A stretch of 64,000 bases of DNA from Mycobacterium sp. D16R12 (lineage in GTDB: Bacteria; Actinomycetota; Actinomycetes; Mycobacteriales; Mycobacteriaceae), in contig NZ_MAFC01000002.1 of the NCBI RefSeq assembly GCF_002013465.1, positions 1 through 64,000 of the forward strand, in the 5' to 3' direction. Below, one piece after another: positions 42,797-52,143 of this stretch; position 1 is the stretch's first letter, and each line of letters opens with the position of its first letter. A model generated the notes under the pieces. It did not search any database and was not told where the DNA came from. It saw only the letters and a program-made list of their open reading frames with translations. Both the position numbers and the translations under genes were made by a program.

Positions 42797-43032
42797 CGGT
42801 GTGCACAAGTCTTTTCGTCATCAGCGCCATGGCGGTGATCGCTTCGCTAGTTGGCTGCGGTAGCAACGCGCCTGCTGTTAGTGGCGGCACCACCACTCAA
42901 ACAGCCCCCGTGACCGGTGGCGGCAAGCCTGGCGAAGGTGCGGGCAATATCCCTGGCGGCCCAACCGGATCCGGTGGCTCAGGCGGTGGCAGCGGTTGTG
43001 TCCCCAACGTGGGATGCGTGAACATCCCCTGA
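42787..43032 (+). CDS. small Gly-rich lipoprotein
   Basis: A signal peptide with lipobox (SAMAVIASLVGC) precedes a Gly/Thr/Pro-rich mature chain (PAVSGGTTTQTAPVTGGG, TGSGGSGGGSG) and a terminal CVPNVGC pair. Start at TTG 42787 is a guess; GTG 42802 or ATG 42832 are alternatives, and no strong ribosome site is evident. The 42787 start overlaps the SigF-type promoter of the UsfY-like gene on the other strand. Confidence 0.5.
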   Translation: MIKPVCTSLFVISAMAVIASLVGCGSNAPAVSGGTTTQTAPVTGGGKPGEGAGNIPGGPTGSGGSGGGSGCVPNVGCVNIP

Positions 43033-43058
43033 TCGATCCCGTTTGACGACGCTGTGCA

Positions 43059-43754
43059 TCAATTCGACGGGCGATCGTCCACGATCGCGCGGGCGATATC
43101 CACAAGTTTGGTATTGGATTCCTGAGATAGCTGTCTGATCAGTGTGAATGCTTGTGCGGCATCGATATTGAACCGTTCCATCAGCATTCCCTTGGCCTGA
43201 CCGATGATGTCACGCGAGGCAAGGGCCGAGACCCATTGTGATTCCCGTTGCGCGGCGACAAGCACAATCGCTGCGTGTGTCGCCAAGGCAAGGCCTGCGT
43301 CATATGAATCTGCTCCAAATGCCTTCGCGGACAGTGAGTAAAGGTTCAGTGCTCCGAGGTTTTCACCGTTGGTGAACAATTGGAACGACAACATTGACCG
43401 CACGCCGAGCTTGACGGCTGCCTTAGCGAATTCGGGCCAGGGCGTGGTCTTGGTGAGGTCCTCGGCGTACACCGTCTCGTGCTCCCAGGCTGCTTGCACG
43501 CAAGGCCCCTCTTTGAGCTCCTGTTGAACCTCGTCGAGTATGCGTGGCAGCTCTGAGGTCGCCGCGCGGGATTCAATGGTGTATTGACCAGTCACCAGTG
43601 TGATGCCGGCCTGCTCGACGCCGGGCACGTTCTCCCGAGCCGCGGCGGTGATCGATCTGAGCGTCATCTCGACGCTCGAATGCTCTTGCTGCATGCGGCG
43701 CGCGACGTCCGCCATCTTCGCGCTGAAGGCGCCCGGAACTGGTTCGTCTGTCAC
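43059..43754 (-). CDS. GAF-ANTAR regulator (RNA-binding antiterminator)
   Basis: This protein (231 residues) has a GAF domain over about residues 20-165 (TLRSITAAARENVPGVEQAG, VRSMLSFQLFTNGENLGALN, GLALATHAAIVLVAAQRE). An ANTAR domain ends the chain (DIIGQAKGMLMERFNIDAAQ, AFTLIRQLSQ, DIARAIVDD). Such proteins sense a small signal through GAF and bind RNA hairpins to prevent termination. The start is GTG 43754. It lies beside the sigma module, but no SigF-type promoter precedes it. Confidence 0.9.
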   Translation of the reverse strand: MTDEPVPGAFSAKMADVARRMQQEHSSVEMTLRSITAAARENVPGVEQAGITLVTGQYTIESRAATSELPRILDEVQQELKEGPCVQAAWEHETVYAEDLTKTTPWPEFAKAAVKLGVRSMLSFQLFTNGENLGALNLYSLSAKAFGADSYDAGLALATHAAIVLVAAQRESQWVSALASRDIIGQAKGMLMERFNIDAAQAFTLIRQLSQESNTKLVDIARAIVDDRPSN

Positions 43755-43928
43755 AGACGTAATCGTGCCAGTTGGCGATCAACCTGGCTTGATTCTCGTC
43801 GACCCTCGGTTCGTCTGACCCGATCGAGCAGCTCCGGTAACCGCGGCCATCAGCGCGGCACCTAAACTCAGCTAACTTATCTGTTAGCCCACAAACCCGC
43901 GTGCTGCCGCGCGATAGGAGTTCGGTCT

Positions 43929-45287
43929 GTGAACAGCACCTCCGAGACGCTTACGCGGGGGCTCTCCGCTCGCCATATCCGCTTCATCGCATTGGGTTCG
44001 GCCATCGGGACAGGGCTGTTCTACGGATCAGCCGAAGCGATCAGACAAGCGGGTCCGTCGGTTCTCCTGGCCTATCTGCTGGGTGGGGCCGTCATTTACC
44101 TCGTACTGCGGTCCCTGGGGGAGATGGCGGTACGCAGCCCGGTCGCGGGATCGTTCGGGGAGTACGCGACTCAATACCTGGGACCGCTGGCAGGCTTTCT
44201 CACCGGTTGGACGTACGCCCTGGAGATGATCGTCGTCTGCCTGGCCGACGTCACCGCGTTCGGTGTGTACATGGGCTTCTGGTTCCCGGACGTGCCGCGC
44301 TGGATCTGGGTTCTGTCGATCATCTTCTTCATCGGCGCGGTAAATCTGCTTAGCGTCAAGGTGTTCGGAGAAGTTGAATTCTGGCTCAGCCTCGTGAAGG
44401 TCCTCGCCATCATCGCGATGATCGGCGGCGGTATCGCGATCCTGCTGTGGGGGACGTCTTCCGATCACGGAGCTCAGCACGATGTCGCCAATCTATGGAA
44501 TGACGGGGGGTTCTTTCCCAACGGGTTGGCAGGTTTCGTGGGCAGCTTCATGATCGTGATGTTCGCGTTCGGCGGCACCGAGATCATCGGAATCACCGCG
44601 GGCGAGGCCAAAGACCCCGCACGCACGATTCCCCGGGCCATCAATACAGTGCCGGTGCGCATCATGCTTTTCTACGTCCTGACGCTCGCCGTCATCATGT
44701 CGTTGAATCCCTGGCGATCAATTGATGCGAACAGCAGCCCCTTCGTCCAGATATTTGAGCGTCTGGGGCTCACATCGGCTGCGACTGTGCTGAACATCGT
44801 CGTGGTGACGGCAGCGCTGTCCGCCATCAATAGCGATATCTTCGCTGCGGGCCGAATGATCTACGGGATGGCTCAGCGAGGACAAGCCCCGGCGATCATG
44901 CGGCGGGTATCACGTAACGGCGTCCCATGGATGACTGTCGTCGTGATGACGGCGGCCTTGCTCGTCGGCGTGGTGTTGAACTATGCGATAGAGGAGCGTG
45001 TCTTCGTCATGATCGCATCCGTCGCCACCTTCGCGACTATCTTCGTCTGGCTAATGATCCTATTGTCCCACTTCAGGTTCCGGGCACAGTCGAGTACCTG
45101 CGACGTATCAACCCCAGCCTTTCCCGCGCCGGGCTGGCCGTACCTGCAGGTCTTTGCGACCGGGTTTTTGGTGTTCGTCATGGTTCTGCTGGCGTTCAGC
45201 GCCGATACCCGTGTAGCGCTGGTCGTCGGGGCGGCATGGCTGCTGCTACTCGCTGCCGGGTACCGAATGTCGCGTACAACGATGTGA
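43929..45287 (+). CDS. amino-acid permease (ProY/GabP-type APC transporter)
   Basis: This 452-residue transporter with about twelve membrane helices shows the APC signature at the N-terminus ([20 protein letters not shown]) and [20 protein letters not shown] in the middle. It takes up an amino acid, possibly proline or an aromatic one. GTG 43929 follows AGGAG. The neighbours give no pathway clue. Confidence 0.9.
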   Translation: MNSTSETLTRGLSARHIRFIALGSAIGTGLFYGSAEAIRQAGPSVLLAYLLGGAVIYLVLRSLGEMAVRSPVAGSFGEYATQYLGPLAGFLTGWTYALEMIVVCLADVTAFGVYMGFWFPDVPRWIWVLSIIFFIGAVNLLSVKVFGEVEFWLSLVKVLAIIAMIGGGIAILLWGTSSDHGAQHDVANLWNDGGFFPNGLAGFVGSFMIVMFAFGGTEIIGITAGEAKDPARTIPRAINTVPVRIMLFYVLTLAVIMSLNPWRSIDANSSPFVQIFERLGLTSAATVLNIVVVTAALSAINSDIFAAGRMIYGMAQRGQAPAIMRRVSRNGVPWMTVVVMTAALLVGVVLNYAIEERVFVMIASVATFATIFVWLMILLSHFRFRAQSSTCDVSTPAFPAPGWPYLQVFATGFLVFVMVLLAFSADTRVALVVGAAWLLLLAAGYRMSRTTM

Positions 45288-45343
45288 GAGCGGCCAGCTC
45301 ACATCCGCGAGCCTCCCGGCGGATCACACCGAGCGGATCCTGG

Positions 45344-46504
45344 TTATCCCGCTTCTCTTTGATTCGACGGCGTTCGTGATTCGGCAACACTGAAATGATC
45401 GGCCAGAAAAGCGAATCCAGCCCTGGCGAATTGCGGAGCAGCCGTGATGTGTTCACCGAAGCGGATCGGATGCTGTCGCACGTCGACGCCGAGAGCGCGC
45501 CAGCGCTGCAGCAGCAGCTCGACCTGGCGGTAGGGGATCACCTGGTCTTGCCGCCCGGTGCCCACCAACAGCGGCGTCGCTGGGGCGATGTGTCCAAGAC
45601 TGTTGTCGCGCAGTTGCGCTACCCATTCGGGCTCAACGAATGGGTCTGCTCCCGACAGATATCGCTGCCGCTTCTTGGGTAAGAGCAGGCCCAGCACGAT
45701 GGCGGCAACGATATGGCTACGTCGTAGCAGCGCCGTGACCAGCTGGCCGCCGCGGTTGAGATAGTTGTGCAATCGCAGGTCCGGGTAGGCACTATCGAGC
45801 CCGATCCCGGCGTACAACAAGAGAAAAGCGAACAGTCCACCATCGAGATCTGCGGCGAGCTCGGGGAAGTCCACCGGAGCCGCGCCGACGGCTGCGCCGC
45901 TCAGTGGCATATCAGGGGCGTAACTCGGCTGCAGTTGCGCGGCCCAACCGGCGGAGTTGCCGCCCTCCGAGTAGCCGTAGATACCCGCCGGGCCCTGTGC
46001 GTCGAGGTCGGCCTGCGGTAGATGCCTTGCGGCACGCATGACATCGAGAAGTGCGCGGCCGTTGGTTTTGCCAATGACATAGGGATGTACACCGGGGGTG
46101 CCGAGCCCCGGATAGTCGGTAACGGCAACCACCCAACCGCGCCGCACCGCCGCCGTCAGAAATATGGCTTCGTACTCCACACCGAGTTCGAGCAGCCGAG
46201 ACACCGTGGCAGAGCGCGCCAATCCTTGCGTACCTGGCGCGAATCCGAGCAAGGGCCTTGATCCCGAGGGGTCCGGGATGTTCGGAATGAGCACGACTCC
46301 GGATACCGCGATGGGATCGCCCGTAGCGGTGGTGGAGCGATAGAGCACGCGCCATGCGCGGGCCGGCATCGTCACGCCGGGAAACACTCGCGCCGTCATG
46401 GGCGCGGCGCGCAGCAGATCGCCGGGGGAGCCGCTCTCGTCGAGATACGGCGGATCGTAGAACTGATTCCGTTCGCGGCGAGTGCGCACAGGGGGCTGAG
46501 ACAT
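45344..46504 (-). CDS. secretory-lipase (LIP) family alpha/beta hydrolase
   Basis: The protein (386 residues) has the serine hydrolase core of the LIP family: GFAPGTQGLARS (oxyanion region), TDYPGLGTPGVHPYV and GIYGYSEGGNSAGWAAQ with the Ser in GYSEGG. An acidic residue (DQV-type) and a His (FGEHITAAPQ) come late in the chain. No export signal is seen at the chosen ATG 46504 (GAGGAC upstream). It probably hydrolyses acylglycerols or esters. It is the last gene of the TetR-SDR-ligase-lipase operon. Confidence 0.85.
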   Translation of the reverse strand: MSQPPVRTRRERNQFYDPPYLDESGSPGDLLRAAPMTARVFPGVTMPARAWRVLYRSTTATGDPIAVSGVVLIPNIPDPSGSRPLLGFAPGTQGLARSATVSRLLELGVEYEAIFLTAAVRRGWVVAVTDYPGLGTPGVHPYVIGKTNGRALLDVMRAARHLPQADLDAQGPAGIYGYSEGGNSAGWAAQLQPSYAPDMPLSGAAVGAAPVDFPELAADLDGGLFAFLLLYAGIGLDSAYPDLRLHNYLNRGGQLVTALLRRSHIVAAIVLGLLLPKKRQRYLSGADPFVEPEWVAQLRDNSLGHIAPATPLLVGTGRQDQVIPYRQVELLLQRWRALGVDVRQHPIRFGEHITAAPQFARAGFAFLADHFSVAESRTPSNQREAG

Positions 46505-46529
46505 CGTTGTCCTCGGGTTTAGGTAACGC

Positions 46530-48182
46530 CTAATGGGATCCATTCGAATGCAGTTGTGCACGAAGCACTTTTCCGCTTGCGTTACGGGGAATCTCGTCGA
46601 GAACGATGAATCGCTTCGGGACCTTGTAGCGCTCAAGCCCGTGGCGGACGTGGGCCTTGAGCGCGTCGTCCGAGGGGGCCGGGGCCCCCGCCGCTGCGAC
46701 GACGAAGGCTTGCAACACCTGCCCGAACTCGTCATCGGGTACTCCGATGACGACGGCATCCGCGATCGCGGGATGCGCCGTGAGACGGTCCTCGACCTCT
46801 CCAGGAAAGACGTTCTCTCCACCCGAGACGATCATGTCATCGGAACGGCCATCGATGTACAGCCTGCCGTCGGCATCGAAATGACCCATATCCCCGGTGT
46901 TGACATGGCCATCGACAATTTCCTTGGAGGCGGGACGTGCCGTCTTATCGGGGGTGTAGCCCTCGTACGCCAGGCCGCCACGCACAAAGATCATCCCGGT
47001 TTCACCGGCCGTGACCTCTCGACGGTCGCTCCCAAGAATGCGCACCGAAACGCCAAGTGTTGTGCGCCCTAAGGTATTCGGTGCGGCAATGAGGTCTGCG
47101 GGGGTGGCGATCGCCACCACGCCGGCCTCGGTCGATCCGTACCCGTTCACCAGTATCGGCCCAAAGGCGGCCAGCACGGCGGAGACGGTGGCCGGGGATA
47201 TCGGCGCCGCCCCCGTAACGATCATGCGCAGGGGTGGTCCTGAGGTGATCTGCCCACCGGCCTCCGGCAGTGCCAGCAATAACCTCTGCAGCATGACCGG
47301 TACCGCGAATAGCACTGTGACATGTTTGCGCGCAATGTCTTCCATGGCCTGCTTGGCATCGAATCGTCGCCGGCACACCACGGTTCCGCCGAGCGCCATC
47401 GGCCCCAACAGCGCGGCCAATCCAAATCCGTGGAAGAACGGCGGCGCCACCAGCACCCGGTCACGGGAGCGTAGCCGTACCGTCCCCATCGCGGTCACAC
47501 ACATGAGCACCAACTGCCGGGGTTTGATGGCACGCGGCACGCCCTTGGCCAGACCGGTGGTGCCGGACGTGAGTAGGGTGATCTTGACGGGGCGGCGCAC
47601 CGGTGGCGGCTTCGGATGCGATTGATCGACAAGCACATCCAACGTCGGGAGTCCGTCTACGGCCGGGTTTTCATGCCAGGCCAACACGCGCAGGCCGTGA
47701 TAGTCGGCATCCTCGACCGCTGCGGCGTACTCGGCGTCGAAGATCAATACGTCGGGTTCGTGGCGTTGCAGAATCGCTTGCAACTGTTGAGGAGTCAGTT
47801 CTGTGTTGATGAAGATGAGCTCGGCCCCGAGCTGAGAACCGGCCAGCATGGCCTCGATGAACCCACGGTGGTTTCGGCATACGATCCCGACTGACCGGGG
47901 AGGCGACGGTGCTAACGCATAAACCGAAGCGGCAATCGCCTCCGCGCGTTGGTGCAGCTGGCCGTAGGTGAGTTGTCCGGAATCGTCGATCAGTGCGATT
48001 CGGTGAGGAAATCGAATCGCACTGGCTGCCAACAACATCGCTGGCGTGGGCCCGTACTGCCAGAAGGTACGGGCGAGCGTGGCGAGGGCACGTGGACCGA
48101 CCGGGGTAAGCGCACCCGAGGTTAGTGCCGCGGGCACCGCGGCAGTCCACTGCCGCAGGCTCTGTCTGAGCTCACTCGACAT
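46530..48182 (-). CDS. long/medium-chain acyl-CoA ligase (FadD family)
   Basis: This 550-residue ANL adenylating enzyme shows ITLLTSGTTGLAKGVPRAIK (the ATP P-loop), GYGSTEAGVVAIATP and the later motifs YIDGRSDDMIVSGGENVFPG and RNASGKVLR, whose Lys makes the adenylate. It would activate the fatty acid released by the neighbouring lipase to acyl-CoA. ATG 48182; it overlaps the SDR gene by 11 bases. Chain-length preference unknown. Confidence 0.92.
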   Translation of the reverse strand: MSSELRQSLRQWTAAVPAALTSGALTPVGPRALATLARTFWQYGPTPAMLLAASAIRFPHRIALIDDSGQLTYGQLHQRAEAIAASVYALAPSPPRSVGIVCRNHRGFIEAMLAGSQLGAELIFINTELTPQQLQAILQRHEPDVLIFDAEYAAAVEDADYHGLRVLAWHENPAVDGLPTLDVLVDQSHPKPPPVRRPVKITLLTSGTTGLAKGVPRAIKPRQLVLMCVTAMGTVRLRSRDRVLVAPPFFHGFGLAALLGPMALGGTVVCRRRFDAKQAMEDIARKHVTVLFAVPVMLQRLLLALPEAGGQITSGPPLRMIVTGAAPISPATVSAVLAAFGPILVNGYGSTEAGVVAIATPADLIAAPNTLGRTTLGVSVRILGSDRREVTAGETGMIFVRGGLAYEGYTPDKTARPASKEIVDGHVNTGDMGHFDADGRLYIDGRSDDMIVSGGENVFPGEVEDRLTAHPAIADAVVIGVPDDEFGQVLQAFVVAAAGAPAPSDDALKAHVRHGLERYKVPKRFIVLDEIPRNASGKVLRAQLHSNGSH

Positions 48183-49149
48183 GAGCGCCAACCTTGTCCG
48201 AGATCTGGGCACGAATCGGCACCGGCTGGCTGGTGGCCACCCTGGCCAACGAGGCTTGGGTGTCGCCCAACCGGCGATAGACGAACCCGAGAATCGGCTC
48301 CATCGGAAAGCGCAGTACCGGAGCCAATATCGCAAAGGGGTGTCCGTAGAACGGGGTAAGTGTGCGTGGCTTCTGCACCACGGCACGGGCAATCACCCGC
48401 GCGGCGTCGAGCGGGGTCTGCCCCGGAAGTAGCCGCATCCAGCGGCTGGGGGCGCTCATCCGGGTGTGCATCAGGCCCGCGTAAAAGGTCGTCAGGGTCA
48501 CGCCGTCACCGCGGGCCTCCATGCCGACCGCCCGCATCCAGACATCGAACGCCGCCTTGGACGAGAGATAGAAGCCCCACTTGGGAACCACCCCGAACAT
48601 CACGCCCACCGTCGATACGTTGACGATGTGGCCGGTTCCGCGGGCACGCATCCCGGGTAGCAGCGCCAAGGTAAGCCGCATGGGGCCCACATAGTTCGCA
48701 CCGGATGTCGCGTTGACATCCTTGGGCCTGTCGTAAGAGAGGTGTATCGAGCGGCGCAGGGACTTACCTGCGTTGTGGATCAGGTAGTCGACCCCACCGA
48801 AGTCATGGAGAACCGCCTCCGCGAATTCCGCAACCGACTCTTCGGATGTCAGGTCAAGTGGGTAAACCGCTGCCTCTCCGCCCGTTTCGGCGATGCCTGC
48901 GGCCACTTGCCGGAGCTGCTCCATGGACCGTGCGGCCAGTACCACTCGTGCGCCGGCCTGTGCGAAGAGTTCGGCTGTGGCGGCGCCGAGTCCGTAGGAG
49001 GCGCCGGTGACGACGACAACCTTTCCGGCGATCTCACTGCGCAAACGACCGATGTCTCGCAGCCCACGCGGCCCGATCAAGTATGCGGTGGCACGTGCGA
49101 TCGGGTGGTGGACAACAGGGGAGGGCCCAGAGGGCAGAGTCGTTGACAT
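48172..49149 (-). CDS. short-chain dehydrogenase/reductase
   Basis: The Rossmann start is VVVTGASYGLGAATAELFAQ (TGxxxGxG). NAGKSLRR carries the NAG element, and YLSSK holds the active Tyr and Lys. An extension (PIARATAYLIGPRGLRDIGR) precedes it. The C-terminal tail is long (about 60 residues), as in mycobacterial SDRs of lipid operons. Total length 325. It reduces or oxidises a lipid-derived alcohol or ketone. It ends inside the acyl-CoA ligase start and begins 14 bases after the TetR stop. Confidence 0.9.
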   Translation of the reverse strand: MSTTLPSGPSPVVHHPIARATAYLIGPRGLRDIGRLRSEIAGKVVVVTGASYGLGAATAELFAQAGARVVLAARSMEQLRQVAAGIAETGGEAAVYPLDLTSEESVAEFAEAVLHDFGGVDYLIHNAGKSLRRSIHLSYDRPKDVNATSGANYVGPMRLTLALLPGMRARGTGHIVNVSTVGVMFGVVPKWGFYLSSKAAFDVWMRAVGMEARGDGVTLTTFYAGLMHTRMSAPSRWMRLLPGQTPLDAARVIARAVVQKPRTLTPFYGHPFAILAPVLRFPMEPILGFVYRRLGDTQASLARVATSQPVPIRAQISDKVGAHVE

Positions 49150-49163
49150 GTCGGTGCTTTCGG

Positions 49164-49844
49164 CTATTTGGGGTTGTTGGTCAAAGGGTTTGTCGAGGCC
49201 AGATCCGTGAGCAGGGATAGCAGTTGTGGGTCCGACACCACGACATCGACCACCCGCTGGCTTAGCTCGATATCGGGGTCCGACTTCACGGCGCTGAGCA
49301 CGGTGCCGAAGAAGTTGGCCATGATCAGGTCGCGAATCGCATCACGCGAGATCTCCTTGGTGTGCATCCAATGCAGCACGATGCCTTCGATGAATGAGAG
49401 GCAGCCGCTGATCGCCGCGCGCAGCACCGGTGTCGATTCGGTTCCTGTGATCTCCACGGCCAGCGCGTGTGCGAGGCGCTGCCGATGTTGTTCACGAATG
49501 TGCCGGACCTCGGCATCGGCGACATCGGTGAGCAGAGCCTCGAAGGCACCCGGTTCCTGCTGCGCGCGGTCCAGGAACTTGCCGACGCCATCGGACAATC
49601 GCTCCAGCGCGGGCCCACGCATCTGTACGAGATCACTCCAGAATTCGTCGGCAGCCTGCTCGACCACCGCGAGGTAGAAGCCCCGCTTACCGCCGAAGTG
49701 ATAACTGACCGATCCTGCCGCCACACCCAGGGAACGGGCGACATCCACGATCGATACCTCGTCGTACCGCTGCGCACTGAAGGCGACACGACCGGCCTCC
49801 AGCAGCGCGGCACGCGACGCCACACCTCGCCGATTGCCGGCCAT
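49164..49844 (-). CDS. TetR family regulator of the lipid operon
   Basis: This protein (226 residues) has an N-terminal HTH (AALLEAGRVAFSAQRYDEVS, SLGVAAGSVSYHFGGKRGFY) and a long helical ligand domain. ATG 49844 follows GGAGG. It is the first gene of an operon with an SDR, an acyl-CoA ligase and a lipase, and faces a divergent PPOX gene. The two TGAATC-T/A-GATTCA sites ahead of it suit autorepression, probably relieved by an acyl-CoA. Confidence 0.9.
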   Translation of the reverse strand: MAGNRRGVASRAALLEAGRVAFSAQRYDEVSIVDVARSLGVAAGSVSYHFGGKRGFYLAVVEQAADEFWSDLVQMRGPALERLSDGVGKFLDRAQQEPGAFEALLTDVADAEVRHIREQHRQRLAHALAVEITGTESTPVLRAAISGCLSFIEGIVLHWMHTKEISRDAIRDLIMANFFGTVLSAVKSDPDIELSQRVVDVVVSDPQLLSLLTDLASTNPLTNNPK

Positions 49845-49858
49845 CACACCTCCAGTAT

Positions 49859-49925
49859 TTGAATCTGATTCAGAAACTAACGGGGCCGAGCCCTCGTCGT
49901 CAAGTGGTTTCTGAATCAGATTCAA
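49859..49925. promoter_or_regulatory. double TetR operator between divergent genes
   Basis: TTGAATCTGATTCAGAAAC (49859-49877) and its exact reverse complement (49907-49925) are separated by 29 bases. Each also carries an inner palindrome TGAATC-N-GATTCA. The start codon of the TetR is 15 bases away on one side, and the PPOX gene about 87 bases away on the other. One regulator could repress both directions. Confidence 0.8.
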
Positions 49926-50011
49926 TAAGTGTGTGCGGACCAGAGTCCTGGCAGAGCAAGCGCCTACAGTGAGGTAGGTCGCTCGTGGCGGCTCACGGAA
50001 GGGATTCAGTC

Positions 50012-50464
50012 GTGACGGACATATCCGCATTCGCCGAGCTCGTCCACCTCGATCACGGGCTGTGCGTGCTCAGCACCATTCGAGGCGACGGCAGCGTCCA
50101 GTCGTCGGTGATCAACGCCGGCGTCATGCCACATCCTCAAACCGGCGAGCCGATCGTCGCGCTGGTGGCAGCAGGAGGCACCCGCAAGCTCGACCATCTG
50201 CGGGCCGACCCGCGCGCCACCATTGTCGTGCGCGCCGGGTGGCAATGGGCCACCGTCGAGGGCACCGTGGAGATCACCGGTCCCGACGACCCGCATCCCG
50301 GCGTCGACGGCGAGGCGTTACGCCTGTTGTTGCGCAACATTTTTCAGGCAGCCGGTGGCACTCACGACGACTGGGATACCTATGACCGCGTGATGGCAAA
50401 GGAACGACGCGCGGCCGTTCTCATCACGCCTCGCCGCGTGTACTCCAATCCGACGACGGGATAG
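50012..50464 (+). CDS. F420/FMN-dependent PPOX-type oxidoreductase
   Basis: A split-barrel flavin fold of 150 residues is seen: LVHLDHGLCVLSTIRGDGSV, GEPIVALVAAGGTRKLDHLR and ATIVVRAGWQWATVEGTVEI. In mycobacteria this family often uses F420. GTG 50012 follows GGAAGGG. It is divergent from the TetR with the double operator, so it is likely to share its control. Its last 41 bases overlap the convergent TetR gene at 50424. Confidence 0.85.
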   Translation: MTDISAFAELVHLDHGLCVLSTIRGDGSVQSSVINAGVMPHPQTGEPIVALVAAGGTRKLDHLRADPRATIVVRAGWQWATVEGTVEITGPDDPHPGVDGEALRLLLRNIFQAAGGTHDDWDTYDRVMAKERRAAVLITPRRVYSNPTTG

Positions 50465-51038
50465 CGGGAAGCATCAACTCGGCAGTGGTGCGCAGATGGG
50501 CACGTGCCTCATCGGCGGTGAGTTCTCGGGAAAGCCAGCGGGATGCCAGACCCTCGGTGAGTGCATTGAGGACCAAGGCCGTGCGGTCGGCGTCCACGGT
50601 GTCGGACACCTCACCGATGTCCTGAGTAGCTCTGATGGCGGCAGCGGTTTCGCGCGTCCACTCTTCGGATGTTCGCGCGAGGGGTTCGCGCAGGGGTTCC
50701 TCGTAGACCGCCGAAGCACGTAACTCGTTCCACACCAACGAGTTCTCCACCACCGCAGCAGAATCCTGGATTTCCCCGAGAATATGCGCAATGAGCTGGC
50801 CCCGCGATACTCCGGAACCGCTGGCGGCCTGCCGGTACGCGCGTGCCTGGTCATTGATGTAGGTGAGGGCCGCCGCGAGCAGGCCATCACGGTCCTTGAA
50901 GTGGTAGTAGAGCAGACCCGACGACACCCCAGCCACCCGTGCGACATCGCTGACACGCAGGCCCCGGACACCGTTTTCGGCGATAGCGGTAGCACTGGCC
51001 TGCAGGATCGCTTCTTGTCGACTGGTCACCCGACGCAC
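50424..51038 (-). CDS. TetR family transcriptional regulator
   Basis: This 204-residue TetR has an HTH at residues 6-50 (RQEAILQASATAIAENGVRG, VAGVSSGLLYYHFKDRDGLL) and a helical effector domain. It lies immediately upstream of the agmatine deiminase/amidase genes on the same strand, so it is the likely local regulator of polyamine catabolism. The stop region overlaps the convergent PPOX gene. Confidence 0.87.
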   Translation of the reverse strand: MRRVTSRQEAILQASATAIAENGVRGLRVSDVARVAGVSSGLLYYHFKDRDGLLAAALTYINDQARAYRQAASGSGVSRGQLIAHILGEIQDSAAVVENSLVWNELRASAVYEEPLREPLARTSEEWTRETAAAIRATQDIGEVSDTVDADRTALVLNALTEGLASRWLSRELTADEARAHLRTTAELMLPAIPSSDWSTRGEA

Positions 51039-51120
51039 TTCCCTTCCGCTCTCGACAGCTCGCTACATGCTAGGAAGGCATCCGGGTACGCCACGCCCCC
51101 GGCACCGTGTTGCCATCAGA

Positions 51121-52143
51121 TCAGGTCAGGGCTGGCTGTTGCTGGGTGATGCAGTGGATACCACCGCCCCGCGCGAAGATCTCACGCGCATCTACGGTCA
51201 CCACTGCGCGGCCCGGATACGCCTCGGCAAGAATGGCTTTAGCGGTGTCGTCGGCCGGATCGTCGAACCGACAGGCGATTACGCCGTCATTGACGACGAG
51301 ATGGTTGATGTAGCTGTAATCCACCCAGCCCTCGCTGTCGCGCAGCACCTCGGGCGCCGGGATTTGCGTTATCTCCCATGGCTTTCCCCGGGCGTCACTA
51401 GTCTGTGCCAGCAGTTCGATGATCTCCTTGGTTACCTCGTGGTCCGGGTGCGTGGCGTTGTTCTGTGTGTGCACCAGCAGCCGTCCCGGCGACGGGATGG
51501 CTACGACAATGTCGACATGGCCATTCGTGCCGAACCGCTGCGCATCACGGGTCAGGCCGCGCGGCAGCCAGATCACGTGCCTCGCTCCGATGGTGCGCGC
51601 CAGCTCGGCTTCCACTGCGGGCTTGTCCAACCCCGGGTTACGAGTGGGATCGAGCTGCACCGTCTCGGTGACCAGCACCGTGCCCTCGCCATCAACCTGG
51701 ATGCCCCCGCCCTCATTGACCAAGGAGGAGGGGACAATCTGCGCCCCGGCGAGCCGACCGACGAGCCCACCGATGTGCGCGTCGTTGTCCCAGCGTGCCC
51801 AGTCGCGGGCTCCCCATCCGTTGAACACCCAGTCCACGGCACCCAGGCCGCCGTCTGCGCCGCGTACAAAGGTGGGGCCGATGTCCCGCATCCAGGCATC
51901 ATCGAGCGGAGCCTCGAATACCTCGATCTCCCGCGAGAGGTACGTCCGCGCCGCCGCGCGATCGGCCGGGTCGACGATCATCGAGACCGGCTCGAAGTCG
52001 AGGACGGCGTGCGCGACCGTGGCCCACGCGGTGCGCGCCTGGTGCGTGGATTCCGCGTTCTCGAAGACGGTTGCACCCTGCGACGGAAATGCCATCCAGA
52101 TACGTTCCTGCCGGGCCGTTTCCCGCGGCATGAGCCAGGTCAT
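51121..52143 (-). CDS. agmatine deiminase
   Basis: Agmatine iminohydrolase splits agmatine into N-carbamoylputrescine and ammonia. This 340-residue protein (family about 340-370) shows the guanidino-group modifying fold: DDAWMRDIGPTFV (substrate Asp), NEGGGIQVDGEGTVLVTETV, then HVDIVV with the catalytic His, and the catalytic Cys in GGGIHCITQQQP at the end. ATG 52143. It overlaps the amidase gene by 4 bases (ATGA), so the next step of the pathway is made from the same message. Confidence 0.9.
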   Translation of the reverse strand: MTWLMPRETARQERIWMAFPSQGATVFENAESTHQARTAWATVAHAVLDFEPVSMIVDPADRAAARTYLSREIEVFEAPLDDAWMRDIGPTFVRGADGGLGAVDWVFNGWGARDWARWDNDAHIGGLVGRLAGAQIVPSSLVNEGGGIQVDGEGTVLVTETVQLDPTRNPGLDKPAVEAELARTIGARHVIWLPRGLTRDAQRFGTNGHVDIVVAIPSPGRLLVHTQNNATHPDHEVTKEIIELLAQTSDARGKPWEITQIPAPEVLRDSEGWVDYSYINHLVVNDGVIACRFDDPADDTAKAILAEAYPGRAVVTVDAREIFARGGGIHCITQQQPALT

